NCBI GenBank assembly: GCA_024742665.1
Contig: JANSYA010000001.1
Span: forward strand, 634,425-698,424
Direction of reading: 5' to 3'
From: a bacterium
Lineage (GTDB): Bacteria > Spirochaetota > Leptospiria > Leptospirales > Leptonemataceae
Length of the DNA: 64,000 bases
The notes below the pieces were generated by a model. That model did not search any database and had not been told where the DNA came from. It saw only the letters and a list, made by a program, of their open reading frames with translations. Position 1 is the first letter of the stretch; every line of letters starts with the position of its first letter. Below are positions 26,606 to 35,227 of this stretch, piece after piece. The translations under genes were made by a program, and so were the position numbers.

Positions 26606-28312
26606 ATGACTTCATCTGCAGCTCGCCTGTTCAAAATCTTACGTCCCTGTCTGGGCGCGGCCATCGTGCTCATGGCGATGTTTTCCGTCACGAGCGGACT
26701 GTCCGCGGCGCGGCTCGGTTTGATCGTCGGCAGCAACTATAAAGGCAACAGCGCCGGCATCCCGCCGTTAGATTTGTGTGAGGCCGACGCGAAGCTGATG
26801 AAGAAGACGATCCAGACGCACGGTCGCTTCGATCACGTCGAGGTTCTGCTGGGACGCATGGTCTCCGCCGCTCGCGTCGAGAAAGCCGTCGACGCTCTGG
26901 CGAAAAAGGCCGGTCCCAACGATACGGTCGTGCTCTACTTCTCCGGCCACGGTACTTACCAGCGCGATTCCACCGCGCCGAACGGACTGCGCAATTATAT
27001 TGTAATGTACGATCGCCCCCACGTTCCGGATAATATCATGAACGACTGGGTCAAAAAGATTCCGACCGCGAAGCTGGTCTGGATCTTCGACTGCTGCTAT
27101 TCCGGCGGCATCGCCAAGAAAGGCCGTAAGTCGCGCGGTCAGGGCAACGTCCCGATCGATGAAGACCAGGCCGGTAAGATCATCGAAAACGGCGACGAGA
27201 GCATCTATTTCAATAACAGAGCGATCATCGCATCGTCCGACGCGAACGAAACATCGATCGAAATTCGCGGCGGCATCAATCACGGTATCTTCACCTATTA
27301 TTTCGCTCAGGGCTTGCAGGTAAAAAACGGCGACCTCAACAAAGACGGCACTGTGACGGCTTATGAAGCCTTCGAGTGGAGCAAGAAGCGCGTCATCAAG
27401 GCCGCTCGTAAATACAACCATCGCCAGACTCCGCAAATCTCCGGCAAAGCTTCGGGCATTCTGCTGGCGGGTAAAAGCGATCCCCAGCCGCCGGAGCCGG
27501 TGCGCCCGGATCCGCAGCCGCAACCGATCGACGAACCGGACGAGCCGGAACCCCAGCCGGGTCCGGGTCCCTCTGACATCGAAGATCCGGTGACTCCCGA
27601 AGAACCGGAAGTCGTCGAACACGAAGACGACAGCAAGGCCGTAATCATCACGACCATTCTCAGAAATATTCAGGCCGGTCCGACGCCCATGGATCCGATG
27701 ACTCTGATCCAGCGCCGCCGTCGCGGCAACGACGATCGCCGCATTGCCGTCGAATTCTCCGGTAACGAATACGATACGAAGATCACCTGGCTAAACGAGT
27801 CGGCTCTGAAGCGTCTGACCGGCGAAACGATCCCGCTCGGCTGGTACAGCTACAACGGCAAACGCTATCGCAACCAGGTCGCCATGATCGAAGTCAAAGG
27901 CGTGCCGACCGGCGTGCATCCCGTCGTGATCAAAGCCGACGGCTATCCGGTGATCGACGAGCGCCTGGGCGTGGAGAAAGATTCGCGCAACAACAAGCTA
28001 TTCGTCGTCGCGTCGCTTTCGGGCTTCGGCACCATTCGCGGCAAAGTCTTTTATAAGAACTTCGACACGCCTCTCGGCGGCCAGACCATCTGGATGCCGA
28101 CGGTCAAGCAGACCAACCAGGTTCACAAGATGAAGAGTATGCGCGACGGTTCTTTCTGGTTCCTGAACCTGTCGCAGGGCTCGGACTATTTCATCAAGGC
28201 GTCGTTCCTTGAGAGTCTGCCGCTCGATAACAAGTACTTCACGGTTGAATCCGGCAAGACGACGAAGCTCGATATCGTCCTGAACCGGCGCACGCTGCTG
28301 AAGCGCAAGTAG
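26606..28312 (+). CDS. Exported caspase-like (peptidase C14) protein with C-terminal accessory domains
   Basis: A 568-residue protein with a signal peptide or N-terminal anchor at residues 10-35. The p20-type caspase domain follows: LIVGSNYKG (39-47), catalytic histidine 115 in YFSGHGT and catalytic cysteine 164 in FDCCYSGG. A calcium-type loop DLNKDGTVTAYE lies at 243-254. A proline/acid-rich linker (about 287-330) leads to a C-terminal region with a carboxypeptidase-regulatory-like fold (GTIRGKVFYKNFDTPLGG). Such orthocaspases cut after basic or other specific residues; substrates and role here are unknown. GGAG precedes the ATG by nine bases. Confidence 0.88.
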   Translation: MTSSAARLFKILRPCLGAAIVLMAMFSVTSGLSAARLGLIVGSNYKGNSAGIPPLDLCEADAKLMKKTIQTHGRFDHVEVLLGRMVSAARVEKAVDALAKKAGPNDTVVLYFSGHGTYQRDSTAPNGLRNYIVMYDRPHVPDNIMNDWVKKIPTAKLVWIFDCCYSGGIAKKGRKSRGQGNVPIDEDQAGKIIENGDESIYFNNRAIIASSDANETSIEIRGGINHGIFTYYFAQGLQVKNGDLNKDGTVTAYEAFEWSKKRVIKAARKYNHRQTPQISGKASGILLAGKSDPQPPEPVRPDPQPQPIDEPDEPEPQPGPGPSDIEDPVTPEEPEVVEHEDDSKAVIITTILRNIQAGPTPMDPMTLIQRRRRGNDDRRIAVEFSGNEYDTKITWLNESALKRLTGETIPLGWYSYNGKRYRNQVAMIEVKGVPTGVHPVVIKADGYPVIDERLGVEKDSRNNKLFVVASLSGFGTIRGKVFYKNFDTPLGGQTIWMPTVKQTNQVHKMKSMRDGSFWFLNLSQGSDYFIKASFLESLPLDNKYFTVESGKTTKLDIVLNRRTLLKRK

Positions 28313-28360
28313 ACGCGGCGCGCGACCCCCGCGATTTTCGACACATTCGACATACGATGT

Positions 28361-28411
28361 GACGATCCGTGACGATCCGCGACGATCCCGGCCGAATCGG
28401 CGGGATCGTCG
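28361..28411 (+). repeat. 10-bp tandem repeat fused to a strong hairpin
   Basis: Three tandem 10-base units of GACGATCCSN run from 28361 to 28390, and the last one forms an 10- to 11-bp stem with CGGGATCGTC (28401-28410). There is no T-run, so it is either a factor-dependent terminator or an mRNA-stabilising structure downstream of the caspase gene. Confidence 0.5.
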
Positions 28412-28501
28412 TCGGACGGCCTCCTGGCCCGGGCTCTAATTCTTCGGCATTCCGGATTCTGATTGGAAGGGCGGGACCCACCCGCGATTCTGGCGACTGT
28501 T

Positions 28502-28747
28502 ATGCTCAAACTCCTGTTGATTCTGCTGCTGCTGTGCCTGCTGGCCGGCTATATCGGCTATCGCGTGCTGCGATTTTTGACTCGCATCGCCCAGACCGTC
28601 TCCGGTATCCATGAGGAAGGCCAGCGCCCCCGGGACCCTTTTTCCGGCGATCCCCCCTACAGCGGCCGTCCAGGCGGTCTTTCCCGGGAGAAGGACATTA
28701 CCGAACGGGTCCGAATCATCGAAGAAAAACCTGGCCGCGACGGCTGA
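28502..28747 (+). CDS. Small single-pass membrane protein
   Basis: About 81 residues from the ATG at 28502; a start 39 bases upstream would put charged residues before the membrane segment. MLKLLLILLLLCLLAGYIGY forms one membrane helix, and a charged proline/glycine-rich tail of about 55 residues ending in RVRIIEEKPGRDG follows. The build recalls DUF4834-type small proteins, but this is not certain. It lies between the caspase gene and the HEAT-like lipoprotein gene, 22 bases before the latter, in the same direction. Confidence 0.6.
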   Translation: MLKLLLILLLLCLLAGYIGYRVLRFLTRIAQTVSGIHEEGQRPRDPFSGDPPYSGRPGGLSREKDITERVRIIEEKPGRDG

Positions 28748-28769
28748 TCGGCCGATACTCTATTACAGG

Positions 28770-30140
28770 ATGAAACGACTGTCTTCTATATCTACCTGGC
28801 TTTCGGCCTCGATCCTGCTGCTGGCCTTTTTCGGCGCTTCCGGCTGTAAGACGCTCTACGATACGCAGGGCGAATTCAACGAATCTCTGAGCCGGATCAA
28901 AAAAGGGCAGGGCCAGAAAGAAGTCGCGATCATCATGCGCGATTTCAATAAGATTCCCGCGGACCTTCAAGACGAAGCGGTGAAGAATATCGACGCCGTC
29001 GAAGGCGAAGTCGGCCAGAAGAGCCTGATCGCCCTGGTCAATGACCCGCGCGTCCGCGACGAGAAGGTTCGGGCCGACATCGCGCAGCGTTTAATCAAAC
29101 GCGATCAGGACGGCAGCCCGGAAGCCCTGCTGGTCGCATGCCAGAATCGCCCCGACCTGGTCAGCGCTGAAATCATCGAATACTTCGGCGAAAAAAAATA
29201 CACGCCGGCCATCCCGCTTTTACAAAAGCAAATCAACGAAGGCAAATTTGTGAGCGAGTCCGTTGAGGCGCTCGTCGACATGGAAGATCCGGCGGCGACG
29301 CTGTATCTGCTGACCCTGGCCGCGGATAAATCCAAGCCCGAAGCCCTGCGCGTGAAAATGTTTCAGCTGGTCGCCAAAATGAGCGAAGAGGACGAGCAGC
29401 TGCGCGCGAAGACCCTGCCCGTCTACGAAACGATCTTAAAGAATCCCGAAGCGGAACCGGTGGCCGTCGTGAAGCTGGCGATCGACGGCCTGCGTCGCTG
29501 GGGCGATCCTGAAAAGACCTTCGCGTTGCTCCGCGATATTTACGAAAACTCCGAGAACGAAGCTCTGCGCGCCCAGGCCTTGATCGCGATGGCTCAGATT
29601 CGCGGCGTCGCTCCTGACGTTATTGAAAAAGAGTACGCCACGGCGATGGTCGACATGGACGCCCAGATGGAGTTGATGCGCCGCCAGCAGGAAAAGAAGG
29701 CGCCCGTCAAAATCGAAAAGAAAACCGACCCGCGGCCGAAGCGGACGGTCGTGCGAAAGAAGAAAGGTTACGGCTCCAATTATGCCGGGCGCGTAAAACG
29801 TCAGTTGGACGAGTCCTTCGGCCCCGAACTTTCAGCGGAGATTCGCAACACGGTAAACAACGCTCTGATGACGTACGCCGATTACAGCGGCAGCGATCCG
29901 ACCGCAAGATTCTTCGTGCGTTCCTATGTGAAGCACTACGGTGGCTCAGACGATGAGCAAAGCGCGCGCCTGGATGAAGGCCTCTCCTATCCAGGCAGCC
30001 TCTCAGTCATCATCAAAAACGTAATCGCCGAATACGGCAGCGAAGAGCTGCGCATATACGCGATCAGCCGTTTCTTCGCGGGCGTGAAGCGCTGGCAGGC
30101 GGCGATTCTGCTCGACCTGGTTCGCAAAGGCAAGATCTAA
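28770..30140 (+). CDS. HEAT-repeat-like lipoprotein
   Basis: A 456-residue lipoprotein; the start at 28770 gives a signal peptide ending in the lipobox GASGC (cysteine 26). Residues about 40-300 are a series of amphipathic helical pairs resembling HEAT repeats, for example QDEAVKNIDAVEGEVGQKSL and AVVKLAIDGLRRWGDPEKTF. A basic linker around 290-330 (KTDPRPKRTVVRKKKGYG) precedes another helical domain. HEAT solenoids are protein-binding scaffolds, so it may organise partners at the envelope. No known name. Confidence 0.75.
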   Translation: MKRLSSISTWLSASILLLAFFGASGCKTLYDTQGEFNESLSRIKKGQGQKEVAIIMRDFNKIPADLQDEAVKNIDAVEGEVGQKSLIALVNDPRVRDEKVRADIAQRLIKRDQDGSPEALLVACQNRPDLVSAEIIEYFGEKKYTPAIPLLQKQINEGKFVSESVEALVDMEDPAATLYLLTLAADKSKPEALRVKMFQLVAKMSEEDEQLRAKTLPVYETILKNPEAEPVAVVKLAIDGLRRWGDPEKTFALLRDIYENSENEALRAQALIAMAQIRGVAPDVIEKEYATAMVDMDAQMELMRRQQEKKAPVKIEKKTDPRPKRTVVRKKKGYGSNYAGRVKRQLDESFGPELSAEIRNTVNNALMTYADYSGSDPTARFFVRSYVKHYGGSDDEQSARLDEGLSYPGSLSVIIKNVIAEYGSEELRIYAISRFFAGVKRWQAAILLDLVRKGKI

Positions 30141-30165
30141 TCTCAGGCGTCCCCGGCATTCAGAC

Positions 30166-30804
30166 ATGAAATCGCGCTCTTCGCATTTTAAGGCTTCGCG
30201 TTCTAAAGCTTTGCTGCTCGCGGTCGCGCTCGCCTGCGCGCTCGTCTTCGGCGGCGCCTGCAATCGCGAAGTGCGTGGAACCTTCGCCTGGGCCAGCAAC
30301 GACGATCGCGGAATTCAGGAACCGGAGCGCAGCCTGCTGCTCGCCACGGAGTTTCGCATCGGTCGCGAAGACCTGTACTTCTTCGATTACGAGTCGATCT
30401 GGTGGATCTATCAAATCCAGGGCGGTTCCTACGAGGCGAACGGCTTTCTGGCCGCGCTCTACGAAAACAATCTAACGCCGGATCCGGTGGAAGTCGATTT
30501 GCGGCGCGTGCCGATTCAGCGCGACGGCTGCTGCGATTATATTCGTCAGTACTACGAGGATCTCGCGCCTGGTCGCTACCTGCTCAAGATCGCTCATAAT
30601 TCGCAGGTCGTCGACCAGGTCGAATTCTATGTCGTGCCGCCGGAAGGTCCCGCGGGCATCGAAGCCGAGCGCAATCGGCCCGATCAGTACGGCGGATCGG
30701 ATATCGAAGACTTCGACGGCGTGACAGACGCCTTCGAATCGGGCCCGGAGTCGGCTTCGCCGCCGGGCGAAGAAACCGACGATATTCTGCGCTACTCCAG
30801 CTGA
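30166..30804 (+). CDS. Putative lipoprotein of unknown function
   Basis: A 212-residue protein whose signal peptide (LLLAVALACALVFGGAC) ends in a lipobox with cysteine 32. The mature domain is aromatic and beta-rich (DLYFFDYESIWWIYQIQG), includes a CC pair in QRDGCCDYIRQYY, and looks like an immunoglobulin-type or carbohydrate-contacting fold (LAPGRYLLKIAHNSQVVDQV). The C-terminal 50 residues are acidic and low-complexity. It follows the HEAT lipoprotein by 25 bases, so the two are probably co-transcribed. Confidence 0.7.
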   Translation: MKSRSSHFKASRSKALLLAVALACALVFGGACNREVRGTFAWASNDDRGIQEPERSLLLATEFRIGREDLYFFDYESIWWIYQIQGGSYEANGFLAALYENNLTPDPVEVDLRRVPIQRDGCCDYIRQYYEDLAPGRYLLKIAHNSQVVDQVEFYVVPPEGPAGIEAERNRPDQYGGSDIEDFDGVTDAFESGPESASPPGEETDDILRYSS

Positions 30805-30896
30805 TTCCGCGCGGTCCCCGTATCCCTGCACCACGCGACGCCGCATCCCGGCCCGGGCAAGCATTGCAAAAGTACAAAGCCGGGCGAGGGGCGATC

Positions 30897-32006
30897 TTAT
30901 TTCACGGGAAACGAACGCACGGTGTCGAGCATGGTTTGCACGTTCGGAATCGGCGACGAAGGATGAATGCCGTGGCCCAGATTGAAAACGTAGCCGCCGC
31001 GGCCGGCGAAGCCCGCGAAATTTTCCAGCACCCGCGAAGCCGCGGAGCGAACTCGTTCCGGTGTTCCGTATAAAGTGAGGGGATCCATATTGCCCTGCAC
31101 CGCCATTTTGTTCAGCGCTCCGGCCGCTTCCATTTCGCGTTCGACGGCGGGAGCCTGTACGCGCCAGTCCAGACTCAATACTCGCGGTTGCTGCGCGATC
31201 ATCTCCTTCAACAGGTGCGCGCTGTTGCCGACGAATAGAATCACCGGCCTGGGCGTGTATTCTTGGAGAGCCGCTACAATTCGCTGCGTGTACGGCGCCG
31301 CGAATTCGGCGTAGTCCGCCGGTGATAATATGCCCGCCCAGGAATCGAAAATCTGTACGGCGTCAGCGCCCGCGTCGATTTGCATTTTCAAATAGCGAAT
31401 CATATGCTCGGTCAAACGATCCGACAGGCTGTGAAAGAACTCTGACGCGCCGAAAACGGCGCCCTTGGTCTTTTCGAATTTCTTTGAAGTTCCGCCCTCG
31501 ACTAAATAGCTCGCCAGTGTAAAGGGCGCGCCGGCGAAACCCAAAAGGGCGGGGCGTTCGGTGCCGGCCGGTAGAGCGTCGATGTGAGCGCGCAGGGTTT
31601 TTAAAATATCGGCTACGTGGGCCGTGTCGACGCCCGGGTCGAAGTCTTCGCGCAGATGATGCATTTCGCTTTCGTCCGCGACCGTCTGATCGAGCACCGG
31701 GCCCTTCTTCTCTTCGAAGTGGAGGGGAATGCCTGCGCCTTTTAGCGGCGTTAAGATATCCGAGAACATGATGATGCCGTCGACGGCGAAGCGGCGAAAG
31801 GGCTGCAGGCTGACTTCGACGGCGAGTTCTACGGTTTCGGAGAGTTCCAGGAAACTGCGTCCGCGTCGGAGTTCGTTGTACTCCGGTAAATAGCGGCCGG
31901 CCTGGCGCATATACCAGATCGGCGTGCGCGGCGTGGCTTCGCCTGCGAAGGCCCGAATTAGCATCGGCAGGGCTTGATTGTCATTCGGTGTCGTTTGCGA
32001 GCTCAT
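30897..32006 (-). CDS. hemE: Uroporphyrinogen decarboxylase
   Basis: A 369-residue HemE. The signature TPIWYMRQAGRYLPEYNELR is near residue 30, SDILTPLKGAG near 100, and GFAGAPFTLASYLVEGG near 155; the C-terminus has VFNLGHGIHPSSP. It decarboxylates uroporphyrinogen III to coproporphyrinogen III. The ATG at 32006 overlaps the hemR stop by 26 bases; a second ATG at 31964 is possible. Last gene of the visible haem operon. Confidence 0.96.
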   Translation of the reverse strand: MSSQTTPNDNQALPMLIRAFAGEATPRTPIWYMRQAGRYLPEYNELRRGRSFLELSETVELAVEVSLQPFRRFAVDGIIMFSDILTPLKGAGIPLHFEEKKGPVLDQTVADESEMHHLREDFDPGVDTAHVADILKTLRAHIDALPAGTERPALLGFAGAPFTLASYLVEGGTSKKFEKTKGAVFGASEFFHSLSDRLTEHMIRYLKMQIDAGADAVQIFDSWAGILSPADYAEFAAPYTQRIVAALQEYTPRPVILFVGNSAHLLKEMIAQQPRVLSLDWRVQAPAVEREMEAAGALNKMAVQGNMDPLTLYGTPERVRSAASRVLENFAGFAGRGGYVFNLGHGIHPSSPIPNVQTMLDTVRSFPVK

Positions 32007-32703
32007 ATCCTATTCCATGGCGGGTGATAAAATGACGGGGCGACTGAGGCTCCGTTTCGAAAATCTTACGAAATTTTACTATGTAGTTGTCGATGGTGCG
32101 ATTCGTCGGGAACTCCGCGGTGCCCCAAACGCGATCCAGAATTTGATCGCGACTGACCGGCCGCCCTCGATTCTCTAAAAGCAGCCGTAGAATGTCGATT
32201 TCGCGTTCATTAAAACGAACGGTTTCGCCGTGGCCCTGTGCGGTTTGCGCGCTGGCGCCGTCGAGATCCACCCGGTAATCGCCGATGCGTAGATCATCCT
32301 GAATTGTATTCCAGCGCGCACGACGCAGACCGGCGGCGACCCGGGCGAGCAGTTCGCCCAGGTCGAATGGTTTGGTCAGATAATCGTCGGCGCCAGCGTT
32401 CAGGCCGGCCAGTTTGTCTTCGACGCCGCCTTTCGCCGTTAGAAAAATCACAGGAAACAACAGGCGTTGTTTGCGCAGGCGTCGGCAGAGTTCCAGGCCG
32501 TCGACCGTTCCCGGCATCATAATATCCAGAATGCCCAGATTGAATTCGGGCTGGTCCGTCAGGCTGGCGAGAGCGCTTTCGCCGTCCGCGAATTCGGAAA
32601 CGGCGTAGCCTTCCGCCTCCAGATTCATGCGGATGCCTTTGCGTAATCTGTCTTCGTCTTCTACGAGCAGAATGCGGTGCTGTGGGGATGCGGGAATCGT
32701 CAT
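31981..32703 (-). CDS. hemR: HemR-like OmpR/PhoB-family response regulator
   Basis: A 240-residue regulator: receiver domain with phosphoacceptor aspartate 60 in GILDIMMPG and lysine 111 in LTKPFD, then a winged-helix DNA-binding domain ending FITRHGIGYEL. In Leptospira the HemK-HemR pair sits in the haem gene cluster, activating haem synthesis and repressing haem breakdown; the same placement here supports orthology. Its target site is probably the TGACA repeat upstream of hemA. It begins 14 bases after the kinase stop. Confidence 0.88.
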   Translation of the reverse strand: MTIPASPQHRILLVEDEDRLRKGIRMNLEAEGYAVSEFADGESALASLTDQPEFNLGILDIMMPGTVDGLELCRRLRKQRLLFPVIFLTAKGGVEDKLAGLNAGADDYLTKPFDLGELLARVAAGLRRARWNTIQDDLRIGDYRVDLDGASAQTAQGHGETVRFNEREIDILRLLLENRGRPVSRDQILDRVWGTAEFPTNRTIDNYIVKFRKIFETEPQSPRHFITRHGIGYELANDTE

Positions 32704-32717
32704 GCGATTGCTTCGAT

Positions 32718-33905
32718 TTATTTCGCGAGGGCCGGGTCGATTTTCGCCAGAGGCAGGCGAACTTCGACGCCGGTCCCGGCTGCCGGCTCGGGGGCGTCGA
32801 CGATACGCGCTTCGCCGCCCACGCTGCGGGCTAATTCGCGCACCAGATACAGACCCATGCCGCTCCCGCGCACCGGGCGTTGGCCTTCGCTCAAACGATA
32901 AAAGGGTTGGAATACGTTCTCGCGTTCGCCGGGAGGAATCCCCGGGCCGGCGTCCTGGAATATCAATACGGCCTCGCGGTTTTGTTTTTCAGACCGCGTC
33001 GAGATTCGCATGCGTGGCTGCGAATCTCCGGCGTATTGAATCGTATTTTGTAAAAGATTGCTCAGAATCGTGCGAAAGCCGTCGAGATCGATGCGCAAGC
33101 GCAGCTGATCCGGTAGATCGAGTTCCGCGATCAATCCGGCCTGTTCGAAGCGCTTCGTGTTTTCCTGAAAGAAATTCCGGATTGCGCCGACCGCTTCCGT
33201 TGCGGCTTCGCTTCCGGCGCCGACGTTTTCGTCTTTCGCCTGTCTGCGACCCAGGCGGCCGGAAAGCAGAATATTGTTCAGCTGCTCTTCCAGCCGGCGC
33301 ACGTCGTCTACGCTGTCCCGAATCAACTCTTCGCGGTCGTCTTTGGGCGGGTCACGTTTCAGGATCGTCTGTAAGTTCAAAAGAATCGAAGCCAGGGGCG
33401 TCTTCAGTTCGTGGGTGACCGAATCGATAAAGATCTGGCGTTCGTGGCCGAGTCTGCGTTCGCGCAGAATCGTTCGCAGCACGCGAAAGGTGCCGTAACT
33501 GCAAACCAGAATCACGAAAATCGTTTCGGAGACGAGCATGAAGAATGCGCGTTTGGTCGCCGAGTCGCGCCGATTCAGTTCCGCGGGATTGAGGCCGTAG
33601 CGTCCATCGGCGAAGAGCGCGAGGGGCGACTGGTCGCCGAGATGTTCGTCGTACTGCTGCAGACTCGCGCCGCCGCCGGTCTCCAGTTCGCCGTTCGCCG
33701 CGGCGATGCGCAGACGATCCAGCTGTTGTTGCAGTTCGAATGTCCGGGATTGGTTGCGCTGAAAGAAAATCAGCCACCAGCTCAACTGGGCGATAATCAA
33801 GACGAGCATGCCGAGGGCCAGCAGCACCGTGCCGGACCCGCGCAGCCGCCGGGATGTTTTGCCGCCGGCCCCCGACCGCGAAGGGAATTCCGGCAGCAGT
33901 TTCAT
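32718..33905 (-). CDS. hemK: HemK-like sensor histidine kinase
   Basis: A 395-residue membrane kinase with transmembrane helices at about 25-48 and 122-143 framing a periplasmic domain of some 70 residues. The phosphoacceptor histidine is 165 in SVTHELKTPL; the ATPase domain shows NLLQNTIQYAG, DAGPGIPPGE and GSGMGLYLV. It overlaps the hemL start region by four bases. By analogy with Leptospira it senses haem or iron status and phosphorylates HemR. The symbol hemK also names an unrelated methyltransferase elsewhere. Confidence 0.87.
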   Translation of the reverse strand: MKLLPEFPSRSGAGGKTSRRLRGSGTVLLALGMLVLIIAQLSWWLIFFQRNQSRTFELQQQLDRLRIAAANGELETGGGASLQQYDEHLGDQSPLALFADGRYGLNPAELNRRDSATKRAFFMLVSETIFVILVCSYGTFRVLRTILRERRLGHERQIFIDSVTHELKTPLASILLNLQTILKRDPPKDDREELIRDSVDDVRRLEEQLNNILLSGRLGRRQAKDENVGAGSEAATEAVGAIRNFFQENTKRFEQAGLIAELDLPDQLRLRIDLDGFRTILSNLLQNTIQYAGDSQPRMRISTRSEKQNREAVLIFQDAGPGIPPGERENVFQPFYRLSEGQRPVRGSGMGLYLVRELARSVGGEARIVDAPEPAAGTGVEVRLPLAKIDPALAK

Positions 33906-35227
33906 TGGGGCGGGTTCCGCTCTTCTTTCGAGAAGAAGTCTTTGAATATTTCCAGCAGTCGATAGATTTGCACTTCCGACATCGGCGCGCTCAGGAAACC
34001 GACTTCATAGCCGGAAGGCGCCATGTAGATTCCGTTGCGCAGGCAATGACGATGGAGGCGCGCATATGTTTCCATACTTTCGCGGCGAATTTGATCGGCC
34101 CGCCGGGGGGCTTCGTCGCCATCCTTTGCACCCTGCGCGCTTTCATACAGCCAGAAGATCGAGCCGATGCTCGCCAGTTTCCAGCGAAAGCCCGCCGCGT
34201 TAAAATCGGATTTCAGCAGCTCGCCCAGACCCGCGAGATTTTTATAGACCGGTTCCGTAAGCAGCCGCAGCTGCGCGAGACCGGCCGACATCGCCACGGG
34301 ATTGCCCGACAGCGTGCCCGCCTGGTAGACCGGACCGTCCGGCGCGATCTGAGCGAAAACGTCGGCGCGTCCGGCGAAAGCGCCGACGGGCATACCGCCG
34401 CCGATGATCTTGCCGTAGGTCAAAAGATCCGGTGCGATTTTATAGTACTCCGCCGCGCCGCCCGCCGCCACGCGAAAGCCGCTGATTACTTCGTCGAAGA
34501 TCAGGAGGGCTCCGCTCTCGTCGCAGAGCCGGCGCAGGCCTTGCAGGAATTCCGGGCGTTGCAATAAGAGCCCGTTGTTGGCGGGGATCGGTTCTAAAAT
34601 AATCGCGGCCAGATCTTTTCCGTGTTCGGCGACGGCCTTGCGCGCCGCGTCGAGATCGTCGAGCGGCAGCACGATCGTATGTTCGGTAAAACTCGCGGGC
34701 ACTCCGGCGCTATCGGGCACTCCGGAAGTAACCAGGCCCGAGCCGGCTTTGACCAGCATGCTGTCGACGTGGCCGTGATAGCAGCCTTCAAATTTTATAA
34801 CTTTGCTGCGGCCGGTGAATCCCCGGGCCAATCGCAGGGCGCTCATTACGGCTTCGGTGCCGGAGCTGACGAAGCGAATGCGCTCCGCCGTTGGAATGCG
34901 GGCCTGGAGCCGTTCGATGACAAACTCGGCCAGTTCGACTTCAGCTTCGCAGGGAGTGCCGAAGGTCAGTGCGCGATGCATCTGCCGTTCGATGGCCTTC
35001 ATGATATCCGGGTGGCGATGTCCGTGAATGAGCGGTCCCCAGGAACAGCAGAAGTCGATAAACTCGTTGCCGTCCACGTCCGTGATGCGATAGCCTTCGC
35101 CCCGGGACATAAAGATCGGCGTGCCGCCGACTGATCGGAAGGCCCGGACGGGGCTATTGACTCCGCCGGGGATCGCTTTTACGGCGCGATCGTATAGTTT
35201 TTGCGAAGTGGGCAGGCGTTCGTTCAT
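33902..35227 (-). CDS. hemL: Glutamate-1-semialdehyde 2,1-aminomutase
   Basis: About 441 residues from the ATG at 35227, which overlaps the hemCD stop by four bases. The start MNERLPTSQKLYDRAVKAIP is typical of HemL. The PLP lysine is in LLTYGKIIGGGMPVGAFAGR; other family stretches are FVSSGTEAVMSALRLARGFT and FEGCYHGHVDSMLVKAGSG. It forms 5-aminolevulinate from glutamate-1-semialdehyde in the C5 pathway that begins with HemA. Confidence 0.97.
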   Translation of the reverse strand: MNERLPTSQKLYDRAVKAIPGGVNSPVRAFRSVGGTPIFMSRGEGYRITDVDGNEFIDFCCSWGPLIHGHRHPDIMKAIERQMHRALTFGTPCEAEVELAEFVIERLQARIPTAERIRFVSSGTEAVMSALRLARGFTGRSKVIKFEGCYHGHVDSMLVKAGSGLVTSGVPDSAGVPASFTEHTIVLPLDDLDAARKAVAEHGKDLAAIILEPIPANNGLLLQRPEFLQGLRRLCDESGALLIFDEVISGFRVAAGGAAEYYKIAPDLLTYGKIIGGGMPVGAFAGRADVFAQIAPDGPVYQAGTLSGNPVAMSAGLAQLRLLTEPVYKNLAGLGELLKSDFNAAGFRWKLASIGSIFWLYESAQGAKDGDEAPRRADQIRRESMETYARLHRHCLRNGIYMAPSGYEVGFLSAPMSEVQIYRLLEIFKDFFSKEERNPPQ

